A DNA stretch of 52,141 bases, from NCBI GenBank assembly GCA_019750255.1, contig JAIEOU010000006.1, positions 1 through 52,141 of the forward strand. Reading direction: 5' to 3'. The notes below the pieces were generated by a model. That model made no database searches. It saw only the letters and a list, made by a program, of their open reading frames with translations, and was not told where the DNA came from. Position 1 is the first letter of the stretch. Each line of letters opens with the position of its first letter. Below are positions 16,155 to 27,000 of this stretch, one piece after another. The DNA comes from Patescibacteria group bacterium. GTDB lineage: Bacteria; Patescibacteriota; Minisyncoccia; Phycocordibacterales; UBA918. The translations under genes and the position numbers were made by a program.

Positions 16155-16189
16155 TTTAAAACAACAAAGCCCCGACTGGTGTCGAGGCT
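16155..16189 (-). terminator. Intrinsic terminator after the 51-residue peptide gene
   Basis: On the - strand AGCCTCGAC (16189-16181) pairs with GTCGGGGCT (16176-16168) around a four-base loop, with one T-G wobble. A T-rich tail TTGTTGTTTT follows. It begins 8 bases after the stop codon of the small gene. Confidence 0.7.
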
Positions 16190-16197
16190 GGTGGACT

Positions 16198-16353
16198 TCA
16201 TTTAAGTTCAATCATTTTTTCCCGTGAGATATCAGCCGCTACATCGATGGTTTTTAGGGTCGATGTGGCGGTGTCATCTAATTGAGAAAACGATGATGAA
16301 AAGAAATGTGAAAGAGCGAAGAGCGTTATTATAAGACCAAAGGCTTTGCGCAT
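16198..16353 (-). CDS. Small exported peptide (51 residues), function unknown
   Basis: A 51-codon reading frame from ATG 16353 to TGA 16198. Residues 1-24 look like a signal peptide: MRK, then a hydrophobic core GLIITLFALSHFF, then SSSFSQ. The mature part would be about 27 residues, rich in Asp, Thr and Lys. It is supported by a dedicated terminator 8 bases downstream and by a leader of about 85 bases with a 9-base-pair hairpin and a TATTAT -10-like box. No Shine-Dalgarno sequence is obvious. The family is unknown. It could be missed by gene callers because of its length. Confidence 0.5.
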   Translation of the reverse strand: MRKAFGLIITLFALSHFFSSSFSQLDDTATSTLKTIDVAADISREKMIELK

Positions 16354-16375
16354 GGTGAAGTGGTTGCGAATCGGT

Positions 16376-16398
16376 GCTTATGAAGGATATTCATAAGC
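16376..16398. promoter_or_regulatory. Perfect 9-bp inverted repeat in the leader of the small peptide gene
   Basis: GCTTATGAA (16376-16384) and TTCATAAGC (16390-16398) flank a 5-base loop. It lies 23 bases upstream of the small-peptide ATG and downstream of a possible -10 box (TATTAT, 16450-16445 on the - strand). It could be an operator or an mRNA hairpin. Bases 16399-16510 hold no gene. Confidence 0.5.
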
Positions 16399-16510
16399 CT
16401 AGTAAATCCCGAACCGCAAGCGCCACTACGGCAAAACTCTATAAATAATAAACCACATTACCCACAATCGTGCAATAGCAGTGTCCTCGGGGCCCCTTTA
16501 GCGCCTCTCA

Positions 16511-17065
16511 TTAGTCTCCCCCGCTACTGAGCGCCGCCTCAAAACCACTTCTAACCTCATCGGGGGTAAGATTGCCGCGTTTATGGAGTACGATTTCCCC
16601 GGCCTGGTTATAGAAGATGGTTTCAGGCATGGCGTAACCATCCACCGAACCAAAGAAGAAATCCTGATTATCAAGCACAAAATTGATACGCGCGAGCGAA
16701 GGTAGTGTCGCTATAAAGCGCTGCGCTTGATCTTTCGGTTCGTTGCGATTTATGGCAAGGACCGTCAATCGCTCGTCATTACGTTCAATCACCGCTTCAT
16801 TGAGTAGCGTTAACTCGCCGGCACACTGGGGACACCAACTTGCCCACGAGGTGACAACAACAACATCATCTTCATACGTCTCAAGACTAATCTCTCGACC
16901 TTCCATGTCCTTATACGCAGCCTTAGCCTCCGCACTAAACAAAACATCCGCGGCGACATCACGTTCACGCTGTTTTCGCTCTGTGCTAATTGAATAAGTT
17001 AAAAAACCTAATATGAGGACTGTGAGAAGCAGCGAGCCTCCGGCAACATACGCACTTCGGTTCAT
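16511..17065 (-). CDS. TlpA-like membrane-anchored thioredoxin
   Basis: 184 residues. The N-terminal membrane helix (about 7-26) is followed by a thioredoxin-fold domain with active site WCPQC (redox cysteines 78 and 81), preceded by the strand VVVVTSWAS, and a cis-proline loop YAMPETIFY. TlpA/ResA-type proteins act outside the membrane, reducing or shuffling disulfides. It follows the DsbA-like gene by 4 bases, so both are likely co-expressed. Direction of catalysis (oxidising or reducing) cannot be read from sequence. Its external location beside large Cys-pair-containing surface proteins suggests envelope protein folding. Confidence 0.9.
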   Translation of the reverse strand: MNRSAYVAGGSLLLTVLILGFLTYSISTERKQRERDVAADVLFSAEAKAAYKDMEGREISLETYEDDVVVVTSWASWCPQCAGELTLLNEAVIERNDERLTVLAINRNEPKDQAQRFIATLPSLARINFVLDNQDFFFGSVDGYAMPETIFYNQAGEIVLHKRGNLTPDEVRSGFEAALSSGGD

Positions 17066-17069
17066 GTGC

Positions 17070-17771
17070 TTATTTAATTGTTTCCAAGACTACCTTCCAC
17101 TGTTCATATGGCACAGCTCCCACTACCGGACGTCCAGATTTATCAGCATTGTTAACCACAATAGAAAATGGGGTTCCCTGTTGACCAAACTTAGTCACTG
17201 CCGCCACATCCGCGTCTACAATGGCTTTGGTTGCCGGGTCTGCTATACAGCTATCATAGGCAGCACCCTCTAGACCAAGTTTTATTGCTTCAGACTTCAG
17301 AAATGCTGCATTGGCTTTGCCAATGTTCGAGAGAAGGACATCGGAGTATTTCCAAAAGGCGTCGTTGCTCACGAGCGATGCCACGCACTCACTAGCAATC
17401 GCTGCCGGGAACGCATTCTGGTGCATCGGCAGCGGGAGGTGGCGATATTCCCAGTTAATGGCACCATTTGATTCATCCACAATTCTCTTCAAGGTTGGTG
17501 AGAGTCGAGCACAGAAAGGGCACTCGTAGTCAGAGAATTCAACTATGGTGATGGCAGCTGTTTCACTTCCGTACAGATGACGTGCTTCGGTTCGAAAGGC
17601 ATCTACATTTTCGAGAATATTCGGGAGTCCAGTTGGTGCGGCCGCCGGCCGCTGCGCTGCTGCTGACGGTGTGGGCGCTGGTGTTGCTGAGCCATAGTCT
17701 TTAAAGAATACAGCCGACGCTATGAGTGCGCTACCGAATACAATGGCTAAAGGAATGATGATTGCTTTCAT
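17070..17771 (-). CDS. DsbA-like thiol-disulfide oxidoreductase
   Basis: 233 residues. It has an N-terminal signal/anchor helix, an Ala/Pro-rich linker, and then a DsbA-type thioredoxin domain with active site YECPFC (Cys84 and Cys87 from the ATG at 17771), an inserted helical part, and the cis-Pro loop QQGTPFSIV. A further Cys pair (SECVAS and SCIADP) lies in the helical insert. The role is probably oxidation or isomerisation of disulfides in exported proteins. The ATG at 17771 is taken over one at 17780, because it places MKAIIIP directly before the hydrophobic core. A partner such as DsbB or VKOR is not visible in the window. Confidence 0.9.
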   Translation of the reverse strand: MKAIIIPLAIVFGSALIASAVFFKDYGSATPAPTPSAAAQRPAAAPTGLPNILENVDAFRTEARHLYGSETAAITIVEFSDYECPFCARLSPTLKRIVDESNGAINWEYRHLPLPMHQNAFPAAIASECVASLVSNDAFWKYSDVLLSNIGKANAAFLKSEAIKLGLEGAAYDSCIADPATKAIVDADVAAVTKFGQQGTPFSIVVNNADKSGRPVVGAVPYEQWKVVLETIK

Positions 17772-17786
17772 ACGGAACAACAGATA

Positions 17787-18260
17787 CTAACCTTTTATAA
17801 ATAACTCAAAATCTTCCGGCACCTCGCCTGGCATTGCAGGTATGAGATTTAACTCAACCGGTTGGCCCTGCCAGGTTGCGCTCATGCGAGCATCTTTAGC
17901 TGCGCGAGCGCTTACTTTGAACCTCTGCGCAGTCACCACCTGTACACATGATTCGGCATTGTTTATTACAGAGAAGTCGAAAACCACCTGTTCAGGCATG
18001 GATTCCATTACCCGGGACTCGGTGGTAAGCAGGTCGCAAGGCGTAGGCATGTCAATAACCCCAACGAGGGTGTGGACACCGTCAATGTAGTAGTGTTTAG
18101 CGTCGATTCGGGTGACGTACGGCAGGCTTGAACTCGCTGCATCGACTTGTAGAGACGGTGGTGTCGCTACTTCGGTGCGCTTAAGATAGGCGAAGGTAAA
18201 CATACCTGCCACTATAATCACAAACAATGCTACGAACAGTAATATTGTACGTTTTTCCAT
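17787..18260 (-). CDS. Membrane-anchored small protein next to the thioredoxins, function unknown
   Basis: 157 residues. An N-terminal helix (about 5-26) is followed by an external beta-rich domain with two cysteines (MPTPCDLL and AESCVQVV) about 30 residues apart, which could form a disulfide. It heads the unit with the DsbA-like and TlpA-like genes, with a 15-base gap to the DsbA-like gene. A TATACT box at 18298-18293 on the - strand would start a leader of about 26 bases. No family was recognised; a substrate or partner of the thioredoxins is only an inference. Confidence 0.75.
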   Translation of the reverse strand: MEKRTILLFVALFVIIVAGMFTFAYLKRTEVATPPSLQVDAASSSLPYVTRIDAKHYYIDGVHTLVGVIDMPTPCDLLTTESRVMESMPEQVVFDFSVINNAESCVQVVTAQRFKVSARAAKDARMSATWQGQPVELNLIPAMPGEVPEDFELFIKG

Positions 18261-18292
18261 AGTACTGTGGGCTTACTGTGAGTAATGAGAAT

Positions 18293-18298
18293 AGTATA
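18293..18298 (-). promoter_or_regulatory. -10 box before the thiol-disulfide gene group
   Basis: TATACT on the - strand, 32 bases before the ATG at 18260, lies in the 45-base gap after the LytR_C-domain gene. No convincing -35 box is seen. Confidence 0.35.
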
Positions 18299-18305
18299 CA
18301 CCACT

Positions 18306-20027
18306 CTACTCTCGGACTGCGATATCGGTGCCGATATAAATAGTGACCGGTGCGCCCGAGCGACCGCCATCATTATACGCAGAGAGTAGTGCGTTATTTA
18401 GCTGCTGGCTAAGCGCTAGGGCTATATCACCAGTATCACCCTCATACACAATCACGGTGCGTCCTTGAATGTCGCTGAGGTCGGTTGTTACCTCGCCAAT
18501 AGTATACCCCTGCGTCTCAAGTACTAGCGCAACTGTTGCTGCAGCACCAGCCACACCACTGACGTTTACGATATCAATCTTCACTTCACTCTCCCCTGCC
18601 GAACCTGAGATGGTTGGAGAAACGGGCTGATTGTCGCGCTGAGTTTCAAGGATAATTTCGTCAGAAGACACGGTCTGTCCACCCGTCTCATCTTCATAGA
18701 TTATGTTGTATGAACGCTGGGGAGTTAGTGCACTTCGCACAAACATCACCACGGCAGCTATCAAAACAAGGACAACCGTAGCGGCAAGCAGTGGCTTCCA
18801 ATACGCTTGTAGTTGTGTCCGTATTGGAATCTGTTTACTGTGCGCACAAACGGCCGCAATTAGCCCGTACGTGTAACGAACAAAACGCACTACACGGTCA
18901 CGGGCGATCACAGCGATACTCTCCCGGGGTGTGCTTGGGACTGCCGGCTCATCCCCATCCGCACGTATCGTTTCTCGACTTGTGCGCGTTAGGGCGAGGT
19001 CGCCATTACGTCGGACAGGTTGCACGTAAGGACGTCGAGCGTGGGTAGAAAAACCTGCGCCATTAAGTAATCGCCGGACATACAACCGCACTAACCATAC
19101 GACGAGGCCAATCAACAGTATGAGTGAGGTGAGCGTCACAGCCACGGGGACAAGTGGCACAAACCAAAAATACGTTGTACTGGTGACAAACTGACGAGCG
19201 TCCTGGCCGTACGCTAGGGTAACGATGGCTTTGTGTCGGCCGATATCGGAAAGCGACCACTCTCCTTCCCATGTAAACGAAAACTTACGTATGCTTTCAG
19301 GCAGTACATTGCCAAAATGATTTTGCCGATTGATAGGTATTATTCCACGTTCTTGGCCCCACATATTGCTAATCGTGATATCGCCCTGGGGGCGCAAATG
19401 GACGTTACCAGTATTTTCGAAGCGCAACGCAAAGTCGGCACGGGGAGATCCATAAAATGATTGCACCGTATTAAATTCACGTATCGTTCCGGTTTCCGCT
19501 ACATCACCCGCTACACGTAAGAAAAAAAGCGAAGTTACTACTTGAGCCGTACGCAGCTGAGTCGCCCCAGGCGACTCAGCTGGAGGCCGAGTACTGACAA
19601 GCAATGCAGCAAAGTGACCACCCGGAGCCGCCGCCTCGGGAACGCTCACGGTAAATGGAACAGTTGCCACGCCCTCTTTGGCAATTGTTACCGGGGAAGA
19701 GTCCACTGTGACCCATTCCGCTAACGTAACACCTTCGCTCTCTGACTCGAGCACTGGTAGTAGCGTCCCCTCACCTCCTTCTCCGCGAGGTGAAAAGTTG
19801 ACCACTGACACATACACCGTTAGGTCGTAGGCGTTAGGGTTTACCACCTTTAGCGCACTCGTCCAGGTCTGTCCTGGTTCGGCCGACATTTCAAATAGTG
19901 TCGGTGAGACACTGAGAAGCTGTGCAGTCTGTGCGTGGAGTATCGCCGGGGCGCAGAGTAGTACGAGCGCGGCTACAACTGAAACGACATTACGGCGGAG
20001 TCGTAGATTTGGAAAGTTTAATATCAT
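18306..20027 (-). CDS. DUF916-like Ig membrane protein with C-terminal LytR_C domain
   Basis: 573 residues. A signal peptide (about 1-32, ending AILHAQ) leads into two Ig-like beta domains with PGQTWTSALKVVNPNAYDL and APGGHFAALL, the style of DUF916/WxL-interacting and pilus-type chaperone-like proteins. A membrane helix (about 290-318) is followed by a basic linker and a second helix (about 412-432). The C-terminal 95 residues resemble the LytR_C domain (VKIDIVNVSG, then a DLSDIQGRTVIVYE region), known from cell-wall LytR-type proteins but here without a phosphotransferase domain. The ATG at 20027 overlaps the upstream gene by 38 bases; an ATG at 20039 is also possible. A TTG far upstream was rejected. 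Confidence 0.8.
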   Translation of the reverse strand: MILNFPNLRLRRNVVSVVAALVLLCAPAILHAQTAQLLSVSPTLFEMSAEPGQTWTSALKVVNPNAYDLTVYVSVVNFSPRGEGGEGTLLPVLESESEGVTLAEWVTVDSSPVTIAKEGVATVPFTVSVPEAAAPGGHFAALLVSTRPPAESPGATQLRTAQVVTSLFFLRVAGDVAETGTIREFNTVQSFYGSPRADFALRFENTGNVHLRPQGDITISNMWGQERGIIPINRQNHFGNVLPESIRKFSFTWEGEWSLSDIGRHKAIVTLAYGQDARQFVTSTTYFWFVPLVPVAVTLTSLILLIGLVVWLVRLYVRRLLNGAGFSTHARRPYVQPVRRNGDLALTRTSRETIRADGDEPAVPSTPRESIAVIARDRVVRFVRYTYGLIAAVCAHSKQIPIRTQLQAYWKPLLAATVVLVLIAAVVMFVRSALTPQRSYNIIYEDETGGQTVSSDEIILETQRDNQPVSPTISGSAGESEVKIDIVNVSGVAGAAATVALVLETQGYTIGEVTTDLSDIQGRTVIVYEGDTGDIALALSQQLNNALLSAYNDGGRSGAPVTIYIGTDIAVRE

Positions 20028-21009
20028 GGTCTTGATCATCGCTCTGTATTCCGGAACGTACATAGAATGCCACATGGTCACCCGTTTCTGATTCAGTATA
20101 AGAAACCATCGATCGACGCCACCAGAATACCATAGCAATGGAAAGCACGAACAACAACCCAAACAGCCCAGCTAAATATGACAGGGGTGCGGCATAGAAA
20201 AAGGCAGTATCGTAAACCATGGCCTTTTGACCCACTCCGTACTCAAGGTTTAAAAAAGCCTTGTACTTACCGAAGAGCCCTTGTGGTGTTATAGAGTCCT
20301 TGAATTCAGCCGTTTCACCAGGAGCAATAGTACGATTCTCGGCATTCAGGGTCACGGTACCCACCTCTTCACCCCGCGTATTGTAGAGAATGACCTCACC
20401 AGTTGGCGTAAGCGGAACATCACCAGGATTCGTCACTGCGTAGGACAGAGTGTTATCTCCAAGTCCGGTGATTAGGCGGTCGACGTTAAATCTGGTCAGT
20501 CGCAAGAATTCGGTTCTGGTATCGGCAATGGAAATGCGCACAATGACGCCCGTGGCCGCACCGCTAATGACTTTAGCTTCTGCTTCATCCCGGTTTGTGC
20601 CGCTACCAAAACCAATGAACGCATGGTAAAGACCCGGCTTCGCGTTAGGATTTATTTTGAAGCTTATAGGTAGACTGGTAGAAGCACCAGGAGGTAGCTC
20701 GAGCCGGCCACGGTCGATGGCGATCCAACTCGTTACCGACGTGGTGTTATCACTCATTGATGGTGGCACAAACGACTCGATCGCTCCTCCGGCGTCCAGG
20801 GTGATGGAATTCACTGAGGCGAAGAGGCGTACCGGCAACGCGGTGTCATTGGTGAGGGTGATGGTTTCTGAGAACATGTCGCGAGCCTCCACGGTGCGGT
20901 CAATGATGAGAGGGGACGCCGTCACTGAAGCAAAGAGCAGCGTCGGCGCCAAGATCACACCGCCTATACAGAGGGCCAGAAGTCGATACAACATAGATAC
21001 AGATATCAT
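19990..21009 (-). CDS. DUF916-like secreted Ig protein with C-terminal membrane helix
   Basis: 339 residues. Signal peptide (about 1-27), then two Ig-like domains: the first with SPLIIDRTVEARDMFSETI and PPGASTSLPISF, the second with NPGDVPLTPTGEVILYN. A membrane helix (about 279-298) and a short charged cytoplasmic tail follow. It shares layout and motifs (ETITLTND / GxYHAF / NPGDVPLTP) with the genes at 18306 and 36848, so the three are paralogues. It sits 5 bases after the 2051-residue protein gene and overlaps the LytR_C-fusion gene, so the three are probably one operon. The function is unknown; surface attachment or assembly is an inference. Confidence 0.8.
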   Translation of the reverse strand: MISVSMLYRLLALCIGGVILAPTLLFASVTASPLIIDRTVEARDMFSETITLTNDTALPVRLFASVNSITLDAGGAIESFVPPSMSDNTTSVTSWIAIDRGRLELPPGASTSLPISFKINPNAKPGLYHAFIGFGSGTNRDEAEAKVISGAATGVIVRISIADTRTEFLRLTRFNVDRLITGLGDNTLSYAVTNPGDVPLTPTGEVILYNTRGEEVGTVTLNAENRTIAPGETAEFKDSITPQGLFGKYKAFLNLEYGVGQKAMVYDTAFFYAAPLSYLAGLFGLLFVLSIAMVFWWRRSMVSYTESETGDHVAFYVRSGIQSDDQDHDIKLSKSTTPP

Positions 21010-21014
21010 ACACT

Positions 21015-24000
21015 TTAATAGGTTGGTACAGCGAGATATACCACCTCTGTTTCATAATCACCTGCCGGCTGAAGCTCCCCCACGCGTACCCGGAACACAA
21101 TATCGTGACTATCAGTAGACGGTATCGAGCTATGCATAATTTCTTGTGCTGATAACGATAATCCGGCATAAGAATCATCGGGTGAAAAGCGTGCAGAGCC
21201 GCCCCGCAGCGTAGCATCAGTTGTATGGTAGGCCACACAGCCGGTTGAGGTGCTGACTGGACAGCCGACAGTCCAGGCCACCGGACTTGAGTTCGATGCA
21301 GCAATCGGCGCAATTCTATCGCCGCTGCTATTTAAGAGCTGTTGCCGAGCAAATAGAAGCACCTGATAACCTTCGTCAGCGTTCGTTACTATTGATAAAC
21401 GATGTGCTGCTTCATAGTCAGTGTTCATTATGAGGGAACCAAACCCAATTCCTTCCGGTGTGGTACTGACGTCCGTAACCACCGCCGCTGTGCTTGTTCC
21501 CGCAGGCAAACCCGAAACACCAAATACGAGCGTCGGCCCTTGTGTCACAAGTGAAGGGTACGCTTCACCACTCCCAAGCGGTACGACTTCCCCATTTACT
21601 GTGTCGAAGAGACGGAAGTAGTAGACCGTCCGTGTCCGGGCACCCGACTGCCGGAGTGTAAAAGAATGCTCTTGAGAGGTCAGAGCGGGATGCACATGGC
21701 CTGCTCGGTATGTGGGCGCACTGACGTGCCGACCACAACCGACCCCAACTCCTGCCACACAACTACTGGCATCACTCAGCGTCGTTGAAGAAATAAGCGA
21801 ATGATCAGCTGCTCCACCCGATGTATAGCACCACAGCGACGCCGAGGTGCATGAGGATGTAGCGGAGACTTCTCTTGGTACCGTAAAGTTTATGTCGTCA
21901 GAGAACTGAAGACGAAAACGAATATCCGTACCGGTTGCATTTTTGGTTTCTCCAACCGTGACGCGCAGTGCAAGCACCGAATCGTTCTCGACCTCTATCG
22001 GCGCAGCATTCTCTACCGCGAGCGTCGTTGTAGGGGTTTCGTTTAACACATCGCTGTACCAGCGCCAATTTCTACTCACCGGATTGTATCCCGCTGTACG
22101 AATCTGTGGATATTGCATATAGCCATCTAACGGAGTATCGTCAATTTTTACCATACGGAAGCAGTACGTACTACGGGCTACGGCACCGTTGTGCTCTACA
22201 TGCCAATCGTATTCAACATCCTCACCCTCTAAAACCAGATAAGGATTTGCCGCTGCCGGATTCTGGTGTGTGAGGCGTCCACCGACGTCAGATATGAGTG
22301 GAAACACAAGCTCTCCGTTATTAGGAGGCTCACTACTTACTGCCACTCCATCACTCGTACCGGTGGCGGTAAAGCCTCGCCAAATCGTTGAACTTGTGGC
22401 CGCGCCAACGTCAGTCCACACCCCAACGGCCGGGCAGGTCGTGGAGCGGAGTCCATATTGCAGCTTGAAGGCTCGCAGACCAGCCGGCAGATTGGCATTA
22501 GAAACGCGCACCGTCATACGAATACGAATCTGCTCACCACGAGCTATCGGTTCTCTGCTGACACCTAGTGCCTCATTATCTCCAAGATCGAGAGGGCCAG
22601 CAGGCCAGGCATCAGTAGGCGTTAGTGCATTATTGTGTGTATACAACCGATAATAGTTCTGTCGTAGTCCAATATCGGTAACTGGCCACTCAACAATTTC
22701 TGTTCTGTAGGTGAGCGAACCAGCCGTCCCGCTTCGCCAAATCTGAAAGGATGTAGTACTCGTTATCGATAGACCCGCCTGAGGATGAGGGTAAAGAGTG
22801 TTTGCTCCATCGGCACGACCGTTGCCAAATATCGATGTATTATTCATCGCCGCAATCGGTGTCACAAACGGAACCGAAAGTGACAACGGGGCTGTGCCAC
22901 CGCTGGTGTTTCCATTTTTACGCTGCACCTGCATGGCACTATTTCCTTGCTGCGCGTTTTCTATTATCCACACGACAGATACCTGTGACAATGAAGTTGA
23001 GGCCAGCGCGCCAGGCTCAAGACGCAAGGACAACTCGGTAATGGAAGAGAGCCGTACCTCATGACCATAATTGATAACGTTAGCCTGTGCGCCGGTCCTT
23101 TTTTGTGCATATATAAATGTCTTTGCCAGACTATTCACCGGTATGATTTCCTCGGTTTCAACGCTACTCGATGTGCCATAGGTATGCTCGACGCGTTGAA
23201 TAGACCAGTTGGCGCCAACAAATTCAACTACCGCATAGCTTAATTCGGCTTGGGTGGCAGCGCTTGCGCCACGGGTGAATACGGCTCGATTCGTTGTTGA
23301 TGACCAAGCGGACGTGAATTGTCCCGTGTAGAAGTTTTGCGTCGTCGCGCGGGTCTGAGCCCCTGTCGTAAACACGACGACATCGGTTGCGTCGACCACT
23401 CCACCAACGACCGTACTTGAAGCCACGGTAGACGACGTCAGAAAAGATACGGTGCCTACGTCACGAACGATCATTTCGTTGTCAGTACCCGATTCGCCAA
23501 TATACTCAATAATCTCCCACGATACTCGGGTATTGTTAATGGCCGCGGGTGGCCGCGCAAAGGTAATGCTCGTCAACAAATTTTCTGGATTTTGGATGTA
23601 CGCGGTAACGTCATCGGCGTTTTGCGTAACACCGCCAGTATTACGTCCGGCACCGGTATCAAAAATGTTAGTGATCCGGATAAACGCGCGTGAGCTACTT
23701 GCTGGTGCCGTGTAATTTACACCGGCAACGATTGTCACTCCGGTGCCCGAAACCGTCGTGTCGCCGCGCTGAATCTTATAGTCCCGTTTTGGCGCTGTCG
23801 TTAATTCAGCATACCGATCATACGCTGGTAACGCCACCCCACTTGCCGTAACTCTAAAACAATACGTAGCTTCATAGGCCGTGTTTTCGGTGGCGGTAAT
23901 ACTAAATTCAAGATCAGTATGTTGTGTGTTGGTAAATGTTGTAGTTCCCGTCTGTGAGGTAATATCACGCACTCCGCCATTAGAGACCAAGAATGAACTA

Positions 24001-27000
24001 TTTTCATCAGTTACTCCACCCGAGCTTGTTCCAATATTTGTTGTGTTACTCCCTTCAACTAAGTTCGCAGAATTATTCATATTCCAGTCATCATTACTTG
24101 CGCCAACGTCGGTCCAGACACCAACGTTTGCACAGGTCGTGATTTTAATACCATACTCAAGACGTAACACCGTGGGTGAGGTAGTCGTTGGCCCTTCATT
24201 GCTTATACCCAGACGCAGGCGAATGGACGCTTCCCTGGCGAAGTCCGTAAGTGGAGTGTCTTCCGTCCCATTAGTGGCCGAACTAGCCGTGACCTCGGAG
24301 CCGTTATCAGTACGCCAGTGGTAGTGCGTCTGCGTAAGGATACCCCCACGTACAGTTGTGCTTCCACTCACATCAGCTACGGTCGATGGCCCGACCGATC
24401 CCCCACCACTGACTGTCACATCACTGTTTGGCGAGGCTAGGTATATATTTACCGTCTGGTTGTGTGCTGCAACGGTGCGCACATCGTATTGCACATACAG
24501 ACACAATGCGCTCGTGGTACTAATCGCCACACTATCATTAAAGGTAACCGTTCCGTCATTGGTAGTAAACGCACTAGCTGTTGCTCCAAATGTAGGCTCT
24601 GTTCCAATAAAGGATTCGCTGGCGCAATTATACGGTGCCGATACATCCACATCGTACCGCACACGAATATTAGTTAAGCCGGTCAAGCCATCAACACTGC
24701 CGTTTTCAGAAAATGTCAGTGATGTTACCTGGCGCGCACTGGAGTTTTCGACAACACGAAAAGTACCGCCTAAATACACATTTGCTGCTCCAACATCAGT
24801 ACTCGTCGCCTGAGTTCCGGTCGCTGTAACAGACACATCGGCCGCAACGGTGGCTTGCGGATATTGATTATAGGCACCCAGTGGTGTTCCAGAACGGCTG
24901 ACCCGAAAACAATATGTTTCCCCTTCTACAGCTGTCGATGAGGCAACCAAAGAATATTCCAGTTCTACGAAATTATTTGTGGCGAGCGTTAAAGTGCCAG
25001 AGGTAGCAGTGGTGTCACGCACTCCGGCATTAGGAGTTAAGAATACTAAATTATCATCAGTCACTCCGCCCGCGGTTGTGGTGCCAATATTGGTCGTATT
25101 GTCCCCGTTGGTCAGGCTCACTGAATCAAACATATTCCAGGGCTGATCATTACCGACAGTTGACCAGTTACTTACAGCCCCACAGGTTGGTGCTGCCACG
25201 CCGTACTCGAGTACGAAGGTGGTCGGTAGTGTTGAGGTTGATCCTTCAACACTGATACCAAGTCGCAGGCGACGAGGGCTATTCTTTTGAATGGCAGAGA
25301 GTGGGGTATTTTGAACACCAGCCGTTGCCGATGTTGCACCGGCTTCGCTACCATCATTGTTGCGCCAATGATAATGACCGAGTGTTAGGTTTGGGTCGGC
25401 GATGGTTGTTGCTCCAGTGACCACTACCGGGATGGCGGGAAATGCAATCACATCTGAAATAATCACATCCAGGGAAGGATTGCTTATTTCAACTTGTATA
25501 ACATCGCCATCGTCAGCGTTCGGAAGCACGTCAAGTACCAGGTAGGCACACACGGTTGCTGTTGGGTTAAATGAGAGCGGTGTGTTATTGAACGAGGCTG
25601 TACCATTACTACCGGAAAAGCCGGCAGTTTCTGTACTTCCAAATTGCGTCTCGCTCCCTCCGTACGTTTCGCTGGCGCAATTGTAGGGACTTGATGTATC
25701 GAACTCGTAAAAAAGCTTGATGTTATCAAGTTCGGTATTGGCGTCCACACTACCGTTTTCAGTCACCACAATTGTGCTCACGGTTCGCGTTGCAGTGGTT
25801 TCAATAGAAAACTTTCCTCCCACATAAAAATTGGCCGTATCAGCCCGAACCGGAGTCGCTTGGGAGCTGGTTGCGCTTACGCGCACTTCCGGTCCGATAT
25901 TAACAATGGTCTCCCCGAAAATATCGCGCACTGCGGTGACGTTATCAAACCAACTCGCATAGAGCCGCTCGTATGACATAATGTTCATATCGAGAGCATA
26001 AAATTCTCCTGCGGTTGCAAGCGGACCATTTTCACTTCCCCAGGATGACATGTTATTGGTCGAGCGGTGCCAAAAAACATTTGATGTATTAGCCGTCCCA
26101 AGTGATGTGCGCGCGGTATAGGCGACATACAGGTCACCCGTATTCTGGTCTCGACCAATGGCCACCTGATGAATACCACGAGAGGTATTGGTGACTATGT
26201 CTGCCGTGTTGGTCCATGAGCCGCCACTGTACACCGCTGTGCGGATATCGTGATCGGCTACCGTATACGAATCGGCGTCTGTAACGTACGCTAGGTAGAC
26301 ATCTCCACTGTCGGTATCAATGGTGGCCGACATGTTCACGTCATAGATGCTACCGCGTACGGCCAGTGCGTCGATATTTTGATACGACGACCAGCTGGTA
26401 CCATTCCAAACACTAAAGCGGAGCAGGTTTGTAACACTCCGATTTATCTGCAAAATGTCACCACCAAGCAACGGCAGGAACATGGTCCAACTGTCAGCAT
26501 TTCCTTGCGGTGGGGTTCCTACCGCACTCCAATTTGCGGTAATTGTACAATTTGCAGAACAGCGACGAATCGTTGACCCTGTACCTGAGGCATCATCCGC
26601 TCCTACGTAGATTCTTCCATCAGTTCCTTTGGTAATACTGGCACGGTTGGTATTTGATACATACGTTGCGCTTGTACCGCCAACGACAGCAACGGCGCGA
26701 GCCGTGGTGGAGGCCAGTGTGTCGTTCGTGGTATCGAGGGCATTATAAAAAAGGTCGTCGTCCCCCGTATCCATCGTGACGATGTGAATGAGCGCACCAG
26801 TGTCCCCTGGCGTCCACTGGTCATACCACACGGACACCTGCACACAGTCTGCTTGTGTATCAACGGTAACTGCGGCACCCCAACTCGCTCCTCCATTAGT
26901 GGTTCGTCGGTATTGGCACGTGCCAGCGAGCGAGCGAAAAAATTTATAGCCGATCTGATCATCAACGAAGACTGTCTGAGAGCCAATTGGAGTATGAGAA

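Noticed and set aside
20028-20162. Longer N-terminus for the LytR_C-fusion protein from a TTG start.
   Set aside because: It would overlap the neighbouring gene by 173 bases and put 45 non-hydrophobic residues before the signal peptide.
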